Assembly (NCBI RefSeq): GCF_027889715.1
Contig: NZ_JAPJZH010000009.1
Span: forward strand, 179,576-243,575
Length of the DNA stretch: 64,000 nt
From: Allohoeflea poritis
Lineage (GTDB): Bacteria; Pseudomonadota; Alphaproteobacteria; Rhizobiales; Rhizobiaceae
Direction: 5' to 3'
In this document: one piece after another, positions 1 through 7,466 of the stretch
Layout of the letters: each line of letters starts with the position of its first letter
How positions within the stretch are numbered: the first letter of the stretch is position 1
Notes under the pieces: generated by a model
The model's input: only the letters and a program-made list of their open reading frames with translations
Databases searched by the model: none
Told to the model about the DNA's origin: nothing
Made by a program: the position numbers and the translations under genes

Positions 1-439
1 ATTTACTCAAATTATACTTGTGAGAAGACGTTTCGCAGCTAGCACTTTAGGGCCGAAGAAAAATCGCAATTGTTCTGAGGTTTGTCGGGTTTTGTTAAAG
101 CGATGTGAAAGGCAAATGTGCCCGACGCACGACCTGCAAGCCTGTCCGACGGGTTTTTGACCGACCTTAAATTGGAAATACGATGGCAACGGGCCACGCA
201 GTATTTTGGGGCGGCCCGGTCGCGGAAATGAAGCGAACGCTCTGGTCCACCATGGGTCTAGCGGCGGCATTTGTAGCGAACGTTACGAAAGCCCGTCCTG
301 CGAACGGCAGTGAAGGCAACAATACTGGACCACACACCAAAGTACTGCTAGCGGACGCGCCGAACGCCGGCCACGCCGATTCACCGTGCGCGCGCCTGCG
401 GTTTGCGCTGTAAGGTCTGATAATCTTGTAAGGGGAAAA
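1..439. other. No gene recognised left of the island
   Basis: I see no convincing gene here. The open frames lack ribosome binding sites and recognisable protein families. Base composition is lower in GC than the core genes to the right. The stretch lies outside the 49-bp repeat that bounds the island, so it could be chromosome or a further accessory insertion that continues off the window. Confidence 0.5.
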
Positions 440-488
440 GTGGCGCGAGTGACGGGGCTCGAACCCGCGACCTCCGGCGTGACAGGCC
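440..488. repeat. attL-like copy: 3' fragment of tRNA-Asp
   Basis: These 49 bases repeat exactly the 3' part of tRNA-Asp, from its CCA end through the T arm to the anticodon stem-loop. The match then breaks off, so the 5' half of a tRNA is missing and this is not a functional tRNA gene. It is best read as the distal attachment-site copy left by integration. Confidence 0.8.
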
Positions 489-674
489 TATCGGTTTCAC
501 AACGCAAACAAAGCGTTCATACTTTTTTGAACGGCCTGAAGGGGATTAATTTTGCCAAGAATTATCAACAGTTGTCCCCAGCGGTTTTTCCACTACAATC
601 GAGCGCTGTGGATGGATCAAACGACAGGAAATCGTCTAGAAAACTGATCGACAAATGGCACATGGAGATCCAGA
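489..674. other. Island noncoding end
   Basis: This stretch lies between the left repeat and the end of the RES-domain gene. I see no gene and no clear terminator in it. Confidence 0.4.
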
Positions 675-1694
675 TCATGCGGTCTGATTGATCTGGACCG
701 TTACCTTCTCGATCTCCCACATCTTGATACGCTTGGGGTCTGCTTTAGCTGGATCAAATATCGCTAAATTCACACCATCGCTTACTGAACTTGAGTAAAG
801 CACTCCGTCCCAATCCGATGTCTTGATGAACTCGCAAAGGTATTGACTCGGGACGTATTCAACAGGTGCAGCTTGTGGCCTAACCGGCCGCGTGAGCTCG
901 CTTCCTAACCTTTCAAGAAATCCTATGTCGCCGCGCAGCGCGCCTATCTTGTCTTCATCGCCTAGAGAAAACGGAGAGATCAGTCGTTTGGGGTCTCTGA
1001 GATCCACTATAGACAAAGAACCTGCATCGACTTCGAACTCAGCAACTGTGGCTGTTTCTCCAGTGTGTGGTCGAATTTCTGCAATAGAAGTCTCTGGAGT
1101 GGAGCCAACATACAGATAAGGAATTCCAGGCGGATTCGCACGTCCATGTGAGGCAACGCCCGTCGGAGGCGCACCCATTTTGTCAATAGGATAAGCTTCG
1201 CCTTCGGCATTAATCCGTGCGCGAAACCAGTTATCTTGTATGTCTCTTGCTTTCAGGAATTTCAACAACTCCGCAAGACGCGAGAAATCAATTTCGATTT
1301 CTGGGAAGTAGCGGTTTCGATTGCGGAGTTCCGCCGTCAATTGCTCCCAACGTTCTAAACGGTCGCTCTTGAATCTGCCAGATGGTTTATATGTCTTCCT
1401 TACTGCTCCTGCACCGCCCAGTATCGCGGTCAGTAAATCCTTGACCCGAATATCGTTCATTCGGGGATGCCCAAACATGGCCCAATCTTCGCGGAACCAC
1501 CTAACCAGTTCCTGCCCGTCGTCGGCCTCCTCATAAATGTTGGTGACAGATGCGAACAGATCATACAACTTGTTTGGTTCGACAAGCTGAACATTCTTCG
1601 ATCCGCAATAATCACACTTCCCCTCATCTGAGTAGAGCGACGGTAAAATATCGCGAAGCCCAATATCGTCAAAGCAATGGGCACAGCAGAGCAT
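675..1694 (-). CDS. RES-domain protein with Cys-rich N-terminus
   Basis: The protein has 339 residues and is the last gene of a three-gene operon. The N-terminus has paired cysteines (C4/C7 and C27/C30) like a small zinc ribbon, then a helical region to about residue 150 that fits the HEPN/RES N-terminal type. The C-terminal half is a RES domain: FRAR near 157-160, a glycine-rich segment at 184-197 ending in LYVG, ETSIAEIR at 201-208 and a serine cluster at 301-305, giving the family's Arg-Glu-Ser signature. Known RES toxins, such as those of Res-Xre pairs, degrade NAD+. The start codon overlaps the upstream stop (TAATG), implying translational coupling. No Xre-type antitoxin is present, so an NAD-depleting effector role is inference. 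Confidence 0.75.
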   Translation of the reverse strand: MLCCAHCFDDIGLRDILPSLYSDEGKCDYCGSKNVQLVEPNKLYDLFASVTNIYEEADDGQELVRWFREDWAMFGHPRMNDIRVKDLLTAILGGAGAVRKTYKPSGRFKSDRLERWEQLTAELRNRNRYFPEIEIDFSRLAELLKFLKARDIQDNWFRARINAEGEAYPIDKMGAPPTGVASHGRANPPGIPYLYVGSTPETSIAEIRPHTGETATVAEFEVDAGSLSIVDLRDPKRLISPFSLGDEDKIGALRGDIGFLERLGSELTRPVRPQAAPVEYVPSQYLCEFIKTSDWDGVLYSSSVSDGVNLAIFDPAKADPKRIKMWEIEKVTVQINQTA

Positions 1695-2635
1695 TACTGC
1701 TCCTCGAAATATTGAGCGAGTGTTTCAATATGGTGCTGCATCGACAGCTTTTTCACATACCCCAAACCGGGGTAATGGCGATCTCGGTGCAACTGTCTGA
1801 ATTCTCCAACCGCGTTAGATTCAAGAATCGGGGATTCTCCGTTATCAAGCACTGCGATCATCGCCTCCAGCGCTTCCGCAAATTTTCCCGCGGGATCAGT
1901 CGGGGTATCCTGCCTCCGGGACAGAAAGTGACGAACGAACATCGCTTCGTCTTGCTCTGGGTCTATGTAGGTCAGATGGATGGCAATGGCATATGCGGGA
2001 CCCCCAGTCTCCGAGTATTCGTCTCCGACCGTAAGGAAATCACCAAACCCGCTCATTCCTTCTTCCGCAAAGGTAACATGGAGGTCAGAAAAAAACTCCA
2101 TAGGCGGATGGTCGCGATTACGCCTGCGCTCAAATCCATCTCTCAAAAGGACTCTTTGGTTACCTTGAAAATGCCTCCGATATAAACGCCCACAACTATC
2201 TTCAAGAAAAACATGACAGAGATCAGCCACACGTTCGTCGAGAGCCCGAGCGAGCGCTGCACCGTCGGAGAAACCTGCATGAACCAGTGTCACTTGTTCA
2301 TTCTGAAACTCTTCGCAGATCTGCACCGCTTCTTCGAGCGTGCAGTGCTCCTTCAGAAGTACGGCCGGAGATATATCCAGAGCGTCCAAAAGGCCAGCTC
2401 GCAAGAATTCGACTATCCGGTCTCCATCCTCGGCATGATCTCCATGGTATGGATTAACAACAACTGCAGAGCGACCTCCAGCATCCCCAACTGCGGTAAG
2501 TGCTCGTTCAAGGCCATTGAGCGCTTCTTTGACTGGCTCCACGATTGGCACAAAGTTTGAAGCAGCTAAAACGTCCGCATTTTCTCGGATTGTAATTAGC
2601 TCGTATTGTTTCCCACGGAAGTATGGATAATACAT
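1694..2635 (-). CDS. sce7725 family protein
   Basis: The 313-residue protein opens MYYPYFRGKQYELI, which matches the start typical of the sce7725 family, named after a gene in Sorangium cellulosum next to sce7726. It also resembles the Pfam 'Beta protein' family. A characteristic segment is PIVEPVK near residue 31-37. I see no signal peptide, membrane segment or known catalytic motif. It starts 5 bases after the sce7726-type gene ends and its stop overlaps the start of the RES gene, so the three are surely one transcript. Its molecular function is unknown; constant pairing with sce7726 suggests a complex. Confidence 0.7.
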   Translation of the reverse strand: MYYPYFRGKQYELITIRENADVLAASNFVPIVEPVKEALNGLERALTAVGDAGGRSAVVVNPYHGDHAEDGDRIVEFLRAGLLDALDISPAVLLKEHCTLEEAVQICEEFQNEQVTLVHAGFSDGAALARALDERVADLCHVFLEDSCGRLYRRHFQGNQRVLLRDGFERRRNRDHPPMEFFSDLHVTFAEEGMSGFGDFLTVGDEYSETGGPAYAIAIHLTYIDPEQDEAMFVRHFLSRRQDTPTDPAGKFAEALEAMIAVLDNGESPILESNAVGEFRQLHRDRHYPGLGYVKKLSMQHHIETLAQYFEEQ

Positions 2636-2640
2636 TTTCG

Positions 2641-3603
2641 CTAGGCCCAGTGCTCCGCCTCAACCAGCGGCGTTTCTACAGCAGCAATCAATCTATCTTG
2701 GTCGCCTTTGCGGATTGGTGTGGAAAGAGCCGCAGCCTGCAAAGAATACGGCAGATTAGACAAAAACTTCTGGAGTCCAAGTTGAGTACGGGATTGTCTT
2801 AGGACCGCAATTACGCCTTCGTGTAGTTCAACCGGTTTTTGACGCTCGAATAACTCCTGAACCACGCCGAATCTTTCAGTGTTCGGAACCTGAGGCACCG
2901 CTACACCCAATCCAGATAGAACCTGGCATGCTTCTTGAATTCTCAATGTCTCGAATAGTGTTGCAGGATTAATTCGCTCCGGGCAATCTACGGCATCTCT
3001 AATTTGGCTTATTTTTCCCTGCCTATTGAGAACTAGTAAGCCGACTTCAGAAGGCGCAATGTCCAAAGTGCAATCCAAGTGCGCTTCAGATGTAATTACG
3101 TTCACGGATGCAAACGCCCGCAGATAGGAATCAAGCTGGTTTGGAAGCCGTTTTAGACTATCTCGCTCCGATTTTATTTCATACACCGTGGATGTGCCAT
3201 TAAGTACAACTACGTCTGCTTTGCTTCCTTCTACCCTAACTTCAGTCAACATGGCTGCAGTGCGCAGACTGTGACGTCCAAGAAGAATTTTTTTGGCAAT
3301 GGCGTTCTTGTAAACGTATTCGCTGCGGCTTCCGGGTACTGTAATTGATTGCAGGGCAGCATCAAAAGCGTCTGATACTGAAACTGCAGAGCACAACCGC
3401 TCTCTGCCAATTTCCTTAACCAGCCGGGCAAATATGGGTGATTTGCCTTTTTGAGCCATCTGGTGAAACACCGCTGCCGAAAAAAGGCGAGTAGCCGCAG
3501 CAAGCTTTGATTTTTCAACAACCATCCGATGTAATTCCGCACACTGCGCGTTGGTGCATATTGTCAGACTCGCGCCTGAATGAACACCCTCACCCATCAT
3601 CAT
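2641..3603 (-). CDS. sce7726 family protein, PD-(D/E)XK-like
   Basis: This is the first gene of the island operon, about 320 residues. From the ATG at 3603 it shows E121, D130 and the triad E142-I-K144 in a beta-rich stretch followed by a helix. That spacing is typical of PD-(D/E)XK nuclease folds. Family membership rests on the overall pattern and on pairing with the sce7725-type gene. A frame-extending TTG lies at 3612 and further ATGs at 3600 and 3597; none has a strong ribosome binding site, so the start is uncertain. A nucleic-acid-cutting role is inference from the motif; no published function is known to me. Confidence 0.65.
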   Translation of the reverse strand: MMMGEGVHSGASLTICTNAQCAELHRMVVEKSKLAAATRLFSAAVFHQMAQKGKSPIFARLVKEIGRERLCSAVSVSDAFDAALQSITVPGSRSEYVYKNAIAKKILLGRHSLRTAAMLTEVRVEGSKADVVVLNGTSTVYEIKSERDSLKRLPNQLDSYLRAFASVNVITSEAHLDCTLDIAPSEVGLLVLNRQGKISQIRDAVDCPERINPATLFETLRIQEACQVLSGLGVAVPQVPNTERFGVVQELFERQKPVELHEGVIAVLRQSRTQLGLQKFLSNLPYSLQAAALSTPIRKGDQDRLIAAVETPLVEAEHWA

Positions 3604-3848
3604 TGAACGCAAAACGCGTTGGTAACAAGATCAGGATAGCGTGCACATCCTGAGTGAAGCTTAACCGATTCATCAATGGGAGATTGCTCATATCCGTATC
3701 GGCATTCGCCTATCGACGCTAAAGTGATCGCTCAGCAGAAGGTATCTGAGTCAAAGACAAGTAATCGCGATCAATAGGCACAGAAGTAGGAACACCGGCC
3801 AGTGTTCACAATTTAGAGAAGCACAATATTAGCTAAGCCATTGATATT
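3604..3848. other. Upstream region of the island operon
   Basis: About 245 bases lie between the operon start and the tRNA-Asp 3' end. This should hold the operon promoter (minus strand). I cannot pick out a convincing -35/-10 pair, and no gene is visible. Confidence 0.35.
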
Positions 3849-3897
3849 GTGGCGCGAGTGACGGGGCTCGAACCCGCGACCTCCGGCGTGACAGGCC
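3849..3897. repeat. attR-like copy within tRNA-Asp
   Basis: This is the second copy of the 49-bp direct repeat. It lies inside the intact tRNA-Asp gene plus one base beyond its 3' end. Because the island sits on the 3' side, the tRNA stays complete, as expected when an element carries its own 3' tRNA segment. Confidence 0.8.
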
Positions 3898-3926
3898 GGC
3901 ACTCTAACCAGCTGAGCTACACCCGC
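3850..3926 (-). tRNA. tRNA-Asp (GTC)
   Basis: The 77-nt gene folds as a cloverleaf. The acceptor stem GCGGGTG pairs with CACTCGC, followed by discriminator G and an encoded CCA. The anticodon loop reads GTC, giving aspartate. It is intact although its 3' part forms the right repeat of the island. Its promoter-like sequence lies upstream at 3961-3989. Confidence 0.95.
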
Positions 3927-3960
3927 GCTTGGCCTTGCAAATCTGCAAAACGTGAGCGGT

Positions 3961-3989
3961 GGATTAAGCTGTTCCCCCCATCCTGTCAA
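3961..3989 (-). promoter_or_regulatory. Promoter of tRNA-Asp
   Basis: On the minus strand a perfect -35 box TTGACA (3984-3989) is followed after 17 bases by TAATCC (3961-3966), about 34 bases before the tRNA 5' end. Spacing and position fit a housekeeping-sigma promoter. Confidence 0.5.
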
Positions 3990-4091
3990 GCACTCATCCG
4001 GCGCTTTTGTTACAATCCGGCGACAATTTTTCGTTTCCTCAAATGGACGTCAGTACCGGACAAAAACTTTATCGGGCGCGCGTCTTTTCTC

Positions 4092-4120
4092 TTGCACTCG
4101 CCGAACGAAGCGCATAAACG
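4092..4120 (+). promoter_or_regulatory. Promoter of tRNA-Val
   Basis: TTGCAC (4092-4097) and TAAACG (4115-4120) are separated by 17 bases, with the -10 box ending 17 bases before the tRNA-Val 5' end. The -10 is weak but the position is right. Confidence 0.45.
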
Positions 4121-4137
4121 GTCCCAAGCTTTTCTAA

Positions 4138-4213
4138 GGGCGGTTAGCTCAGCTGGTAGAGCGCCTCGTTTACACCGAGGATGTCGGGAGTTCGAGTCTC
4201 TCACCGCCCACCA
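4138..4213 (+). tRNA. tRNA-Val (TAC)
   Basis: The 76-nt cloverleaf has the acceptor stem GGGCGGT paired with ACCGCCC, discriminator A and encoded CCA. The anticodon is TAC (valine). It is divergent from tRNA-Asp about 210 bases away. Confidence 0.95.
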
Positions 4214-4229
4214 TTCACCGAATGTCTAT

Positions 4230-4382
4230 TCAGTAGCGGCCCGACCAGATGCCAGCGGCATTGGGATGCACGAAGCGCCCGGCCCTGCTCGGCATGTGCG
4301 GATTGATGACGTCGACGACTTTCATCCTGACCGGTACGAACTGGCGGGATGCGGCCTTTGTTTCGTGAACCTGAGTGTGCAT
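4230..4382 (-). CDS. Small ORF, 50 aa, unknown
   Basis: This short frame begins ATG CAC ACT CAG with a good AAGGAGA ribosome binding site eight bases before the ATG, and ends with TGA at 4230-4232. The product is 50 residues, slightly basic, without a membrane segment or signal peptide, and ends WSGRY. I do not recognise a family. It lies between tRNA-Val and the enolase-superfamily gene, convergent to the tRNA. The ribosome binding site and codon choice argue for a real gene; conservation in relatives would decide. Confidence 0.45.
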   Translation of the reverse strand: MHTQVHETKAASRQFVPVRMKVVDVINPHMPSRAGRFVHPNAAGIWSGRY

Positions 4383-4716
4383 CTGGGTCTCCTTTCGCTG
4401 TAGAACAGCCGGATCATTTGTCCCGGCTTCTGGATAGGAATGTGCGGCTGGAAGGTTTCAGTACGACGTCGGTCCGGGAAATTCGCGTATCGTTTGTTTC
4501 AGCAGTGTTGGCCCGGCTTTGCACGACACTGGCACGATACCCATCGGTGCAATTTGGTCGCCGCGCTCAGCATCAAGCACCCTTGCCGCATCTCGAAACC
4601 GCTATTTGTAGTCTCTCTACCCGCTGCGAACTTGCAATCTGTTGCGCTTGATTTCTCATGAGTGCTCTTATGGTTTGCTCGAAAGCGGATTCTGCTGTCG
4701 GGCATAAGGAGTGTTC
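4383..4716. other. Noncoding stretch before enolase-superfamily gene
   Basis: About 330 bases hold the 5' regions of the divergent small ORF and the enolase-superfamily gene. The short frames inside lack ribosome binding sites, and I see no repeat or terminator. Confidence 0.4.
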
Positions 4717-5865
4717 ATGCCTCAAAACCACCGCATCGCCAGAATCGAGGCATATGCCTATCGCTGCCCAGTCGAGACCCCGGTCGACACGTCATTCGGC
4801 CGCATGTCTGATCGACCGGCGGTGTTCGTGCGACTGGAGGACGAGGATGGCTGTTTCGGCTGGGGCGAGGTTTTTGCCAACTGGCCAGCCGCCGGCGCCG
4901 AACACCGGGTCAACCTGATCGAACGCGATCTTGCACAACTGGTGCTCGGCCAGACCGTAGAAGACCCCGCCGATTTCTTCGGCCATCTCAGCACCGCAAC
5001 GCGCATAAGGGCATTGCAAAGCGGCGAATGGGGACCGTTCCGGCAGACCATCGCTGGGATAGACACCGCACTTTGGGACATGAAGGCGCGCGCCGCGGAT
5101 CTTTCCTTGCGCAAACTTCTCAATCCGGAGGCCGCAGATCGTCTCCCCGCCTATGCGAGCGGCATCCATATCGGGAGCGCGCCATCCGGACTGGCAAGGG
5201 CACGAGAAGACGGTTTCAAGGCCTTCAAGGTCAAGGTCGGCTTTAATCTGGAGCACGATGCACAAGCAGTGCGTTCGATGGCCGGAACACTCGACAAAGG
5301 CGAAACCCTGTATACGGACGCAAACCAGGCGTTCAACGCGACCCAGGCAATGGCTTTTCTATCGCTTCTGAACGACGCTCCGATCGGCTGGCTTGAAGAA
5401 CCGATTGCAGCCGATGCTCCGTCGGCGCATTGGAAAGATGTGGCTGCGTCCACGCACATACCGCTGGCCGGCGGCGAGAACTTCGCCGGTAAGACCGCGT
5501 TTGCCGACGCGATCCAAGCCGGACATCTGAAATTCATTCAGCCGGATATCGCCAAATGGGGCGGCATCTCCGGATGCTTCGCCGTTGCCCGCGCGGCAAA
5601 GACGGCGGACCTGACCTATTGCCCGCATTTTCTGGGCGGCGGCATTGGCCTGTCGGCTTCAACCGAACTGCTGGCCGCCGTGGGCGGCGATGGATTGCTG
5701 GAGGTTGATGTCAATCCCAATCCGCTGCGGCAGGCTTTTGCACCATCAGGAATCGACCGAAGCACCGGAACATGGGCCGCAACGTCTAAACCCGGACTTG
5801 GATGTGATGAACTGCCGCCAGAGCTTGCAAGATACAAGACCCACCAGATCGGCGTTCATCTATGA
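4717..5865 (+). CDS. Mandelate racemase/muconate lactonizing enzyme family
   Basis: The 382-residue cytosolic protein is an enolase-superfamily member that abstracts the alpha-proton of a carboxylate substrate. Visible active-site elements are the KxK pair (K171, K173), metal ligands D201, E227 and E254, then D277 and H304, the arrangement of the mandelate racemase subgroup. The ATG at 4717 is preferred over GTG 4711 because AAGGA lies six bases before it. The stop overlaps the next ATG (ATGA), coupling it to a GMC oxidoreductase, so both probably act on the same sugar acid or hydroxy acid. The substrate cannot be told from sequence. Confidence 0.85.
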   Translation: MPQNHRIARIEAYAYRCPVETPVDTSFGRMSDRPAVFVRLEDEDGCFGWGEVFANWPAAGAEHRVNLIERDLAQLVLGQTVEDPADFFGHLSTATRIRALQSGEWGPFRQTIAGIDTALWDMKARAADLSLRKLLNPEAADRLPAYASGIHIGSAPSGLARAREDGFKAFKVKVGFNLEHDAQAVRSMAGTLDKGETLYTDANQAFNATQAMAFLSLLNDAPIGWLEEPIAADAPSAHWKDVAASTHIPLAGGENFAGKTAFADAIQAGHLKFIQPDIAKWGGISGCFAVARAAKTADLTYCPHFLGGGIGLSASTELLAAVGGDGLLEVDVNPNPLRQAFAPSGIDRSTGTWAATSKPGLGCDELPPELARYKTHQIGVHL

Positions 5866-7466
5866 AGGCGCAGGATGAATTTGACTACATCATTGTCGGC
5901 TCCGGAACAGCCGGTTCGGTGCTTGCCGCCCGGCTGAGCGAAGATGAGGATTGCCGCGTGCTGGTTCTGGAGGCCGGCGGGTCGGATCGCGGTTTCTGGC
6001 AGCGCCTGCCGGTTGGCTACTTCAGATCCATCTATGATGGCCGCGTATCGCATCTTTATAAGGGTGCCCCGGACGACGGCATTGCCGGCCGCCGGATGGA
6101 CGCGCCTCGCGGCCGCGTCGTGGGCGGTTCCAGCTCGATCAACGGTTTGATCTATATTCGGGGACAATCGGAAGATTTCGACGATTGGCAAGCGCTCGGC
6201 GCCACAGGGTGGGGTCACCGGGATGTCCTGCCCCACTTCCGAAGCATCGAAACCTATTCGGGCCCGCCATCGCAATATCGCGGCGCCCACGGCCCCTTGC
6301 AGATTTCCGGTCTGCGCAATGAAAACCCCGCTTGCGATGCCTGGCTGGAGGCTGCGCACCAGTTCGGCCTTCCGGACAATCCGGACTTCAACGGCGAAAC
6401 ATCCTACGGCCTTGGCCGGTATCAGCTCACATTGCGCGGGCGCTGGCGCGACAGCGCCGCCACGTCCTTCTTGTATCCGGCACTGAGGCGGCCGAACCTC
6501 GAATTAAGGACACGCGCCCACGTCATTGGTCTCGACTATGACGGCGACAGAACCGTTGGACTTCGATACGTTCGGCGCGGAAAAATCGAAACGGTCCAGG
6601 CCAGCCGTGAGGTCATCCTTGCGGCTGGCGCGGTGCAAAGCCCGCAAATCCTGCAGCTGTCCGGCATAGGGCCCGCCGATCTGCTGCGAAAGCACGGCAT
6701 CAGCGTGAAGGTGGACGCTCCGGAAGTGGGCCTGAACCTTGCCGATCACCTGCAGATGCGCACGATCGTGGAATTGTCCTCACGCAGGGACAGCCTCAAC
6801 GACCATGTGCGCAATCCCTTCAAGCTCGCGAAGATGGGCCTGGACTGGCTGTTATGGTCGAAGGGACCGCTGACGGTCGGAGCCGGACAGGTCGGCGGCG
6901 CTGTCTGCACCCGCTTTGCCGACGGCACGCGCCCCGATTTGCAGCTCTTTGTAATGCCGCTATCCGTGGACAAGCCGGGAACGCCGCTGCATCGCTATTC
7001 GGGCTTCACGACATCCTACTGGCAGTGCCACCCGGAAAGCCGCGGCTCGGTCGCGATCGGCTCTGACGATCCCTTCGCCGACCCGCTGATCCGGACCGGC
7101 TACCTCAGTTCGCAGCTCGACCGCGACGTGATGGTCGAGGGCATGAAGATCGTGCGCGAGATCTACCGGCAGCCGGCCTTTGCCGATCACTGGCGCAAGG
7201 AAGTCATTCCCGGCGCCGACGTGCAGTCTGACGCGGACATTCTGGCAGCGGTTCGAAAACACGCGAGCACGGTCTATCACCTTGTCGGCACCTGCCGCAT
7301 GGGAGCGGACGAGACATCCGTGGTCGATCCGCAGCTTCGCGTCCGGGGTATTCGCGGGCTGCGTGTCGTCGACGCATCGGTCATGCCGAAGATCACTTCG
7401 GCCAACACCAATGCGGCAACATTCATGATTGCCGAAAAGGCCTCGGCAATGATCCGTCAGGGGTGA
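5862..7466 (+). CDS. GMC family FAD oxidoreductase
   Basis: The protein has 534 residues. The N-terminal FAD-binding motif reads YIIVGSGTAGS near residue 9-19, followed by the GMC signature around GGSSSINGLIYIRG and the second signature near GAVQSPQILQLSG. The C-terminus has HLVGTCRMG and the conserved active-site region ending SANTNAATFMIAEKA. The family (choline, glucose and alcohol dehydrogenases) oxidises alcohols with FAD. No signal peptide is seen. It is translationally coupled to the preceding enolase-superfamily gene and its 3' end overlaps the convergent MATE gene by 10 bases. The real substrate is unknown. Confidence 0.85.
   Translation: MKAQDEFDYIIVGSGTAGSVLAARLSEDEDCRVLVLEAGGSDRGFWQRLPVGYFRSIYDGRVSHLYKGAPDDGIAGRRMDAPRGRVVGGSSSINGLIYIRGQSEDFDDWQALGATGWGHRDVLPHFRSIETYSGPPSQYRGAHGPLQISGLRNENPACDAWLEAAHQFGLPDNPDFNGETSYGLGRYQLTLRGRWRDSAATSFLYPALRRPNLELRTRAHVIGLDYDGDRTVGLRYVRRGKIETVQASREVILAAGAVQSPQILQLSGIGPADLLRKHGISVKVDAPEVGLNLADHLQMRTIVELSSRRDSLNDHVRNPFKLAKMGLDWLLWSKGPLTVGAGQVGGAVCTRFADGTRPDLQLFVMPLSVDKPGTPLHRYSGFTTSYWQCHPESRGSVAIGSDDPFADPLIRTGYLSSQLDRDVMVEGMKIVREIYRQPAFADHWRKEVIPGADVQSDADILAAVRKHASTVYHLVGTCRMGADETSVVDPQLRVRGIRGLRVVDASVMPKITSANTNAATFMIAEKASAMIRQG

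Larger units (their letters stand above)
440..3897. mobile_element. tRNA-Asp-associated small genomic island
   Basis: The segment is bounded by a perfect 49-bp direct repeat (440-488 and 3849-3897) whose right copy is the 3' part of an intact tRNA-Asp gene. This is the usual footprint of site-specific integration at a tRNA 3' end. The interior (about 3.4 kb) is AT-richer than the flanks; one sampled line at 3181-3240 has 27 GC of 60, against 43 of 60 in lon. It holds a single minus-strand operon of three genes and no integrase, excisionase or replication gene. It may therefore be mobilised in trans or be a decayed element. The repeat is seen directly; mobility is inferred. Confidence 0.75.

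Noticed and set aside
441..488. Second tRNA-Asp gene
   Set aside because: Only the 3' part is present; acceptor 5' strand and D arm are missing.
386..691. Open frame containing RVTGLEPATSG
   Set aside because: This peptide is the usual translation of a tRNA 3' half on the opposite strand; the DNA is the partial tRNA-Asp copy.
3849..4403. Long open frame over the tRNA genes
   Set aside because: It runs through tRNA-Asp and tRNA-Val and has no ribosome binding site.
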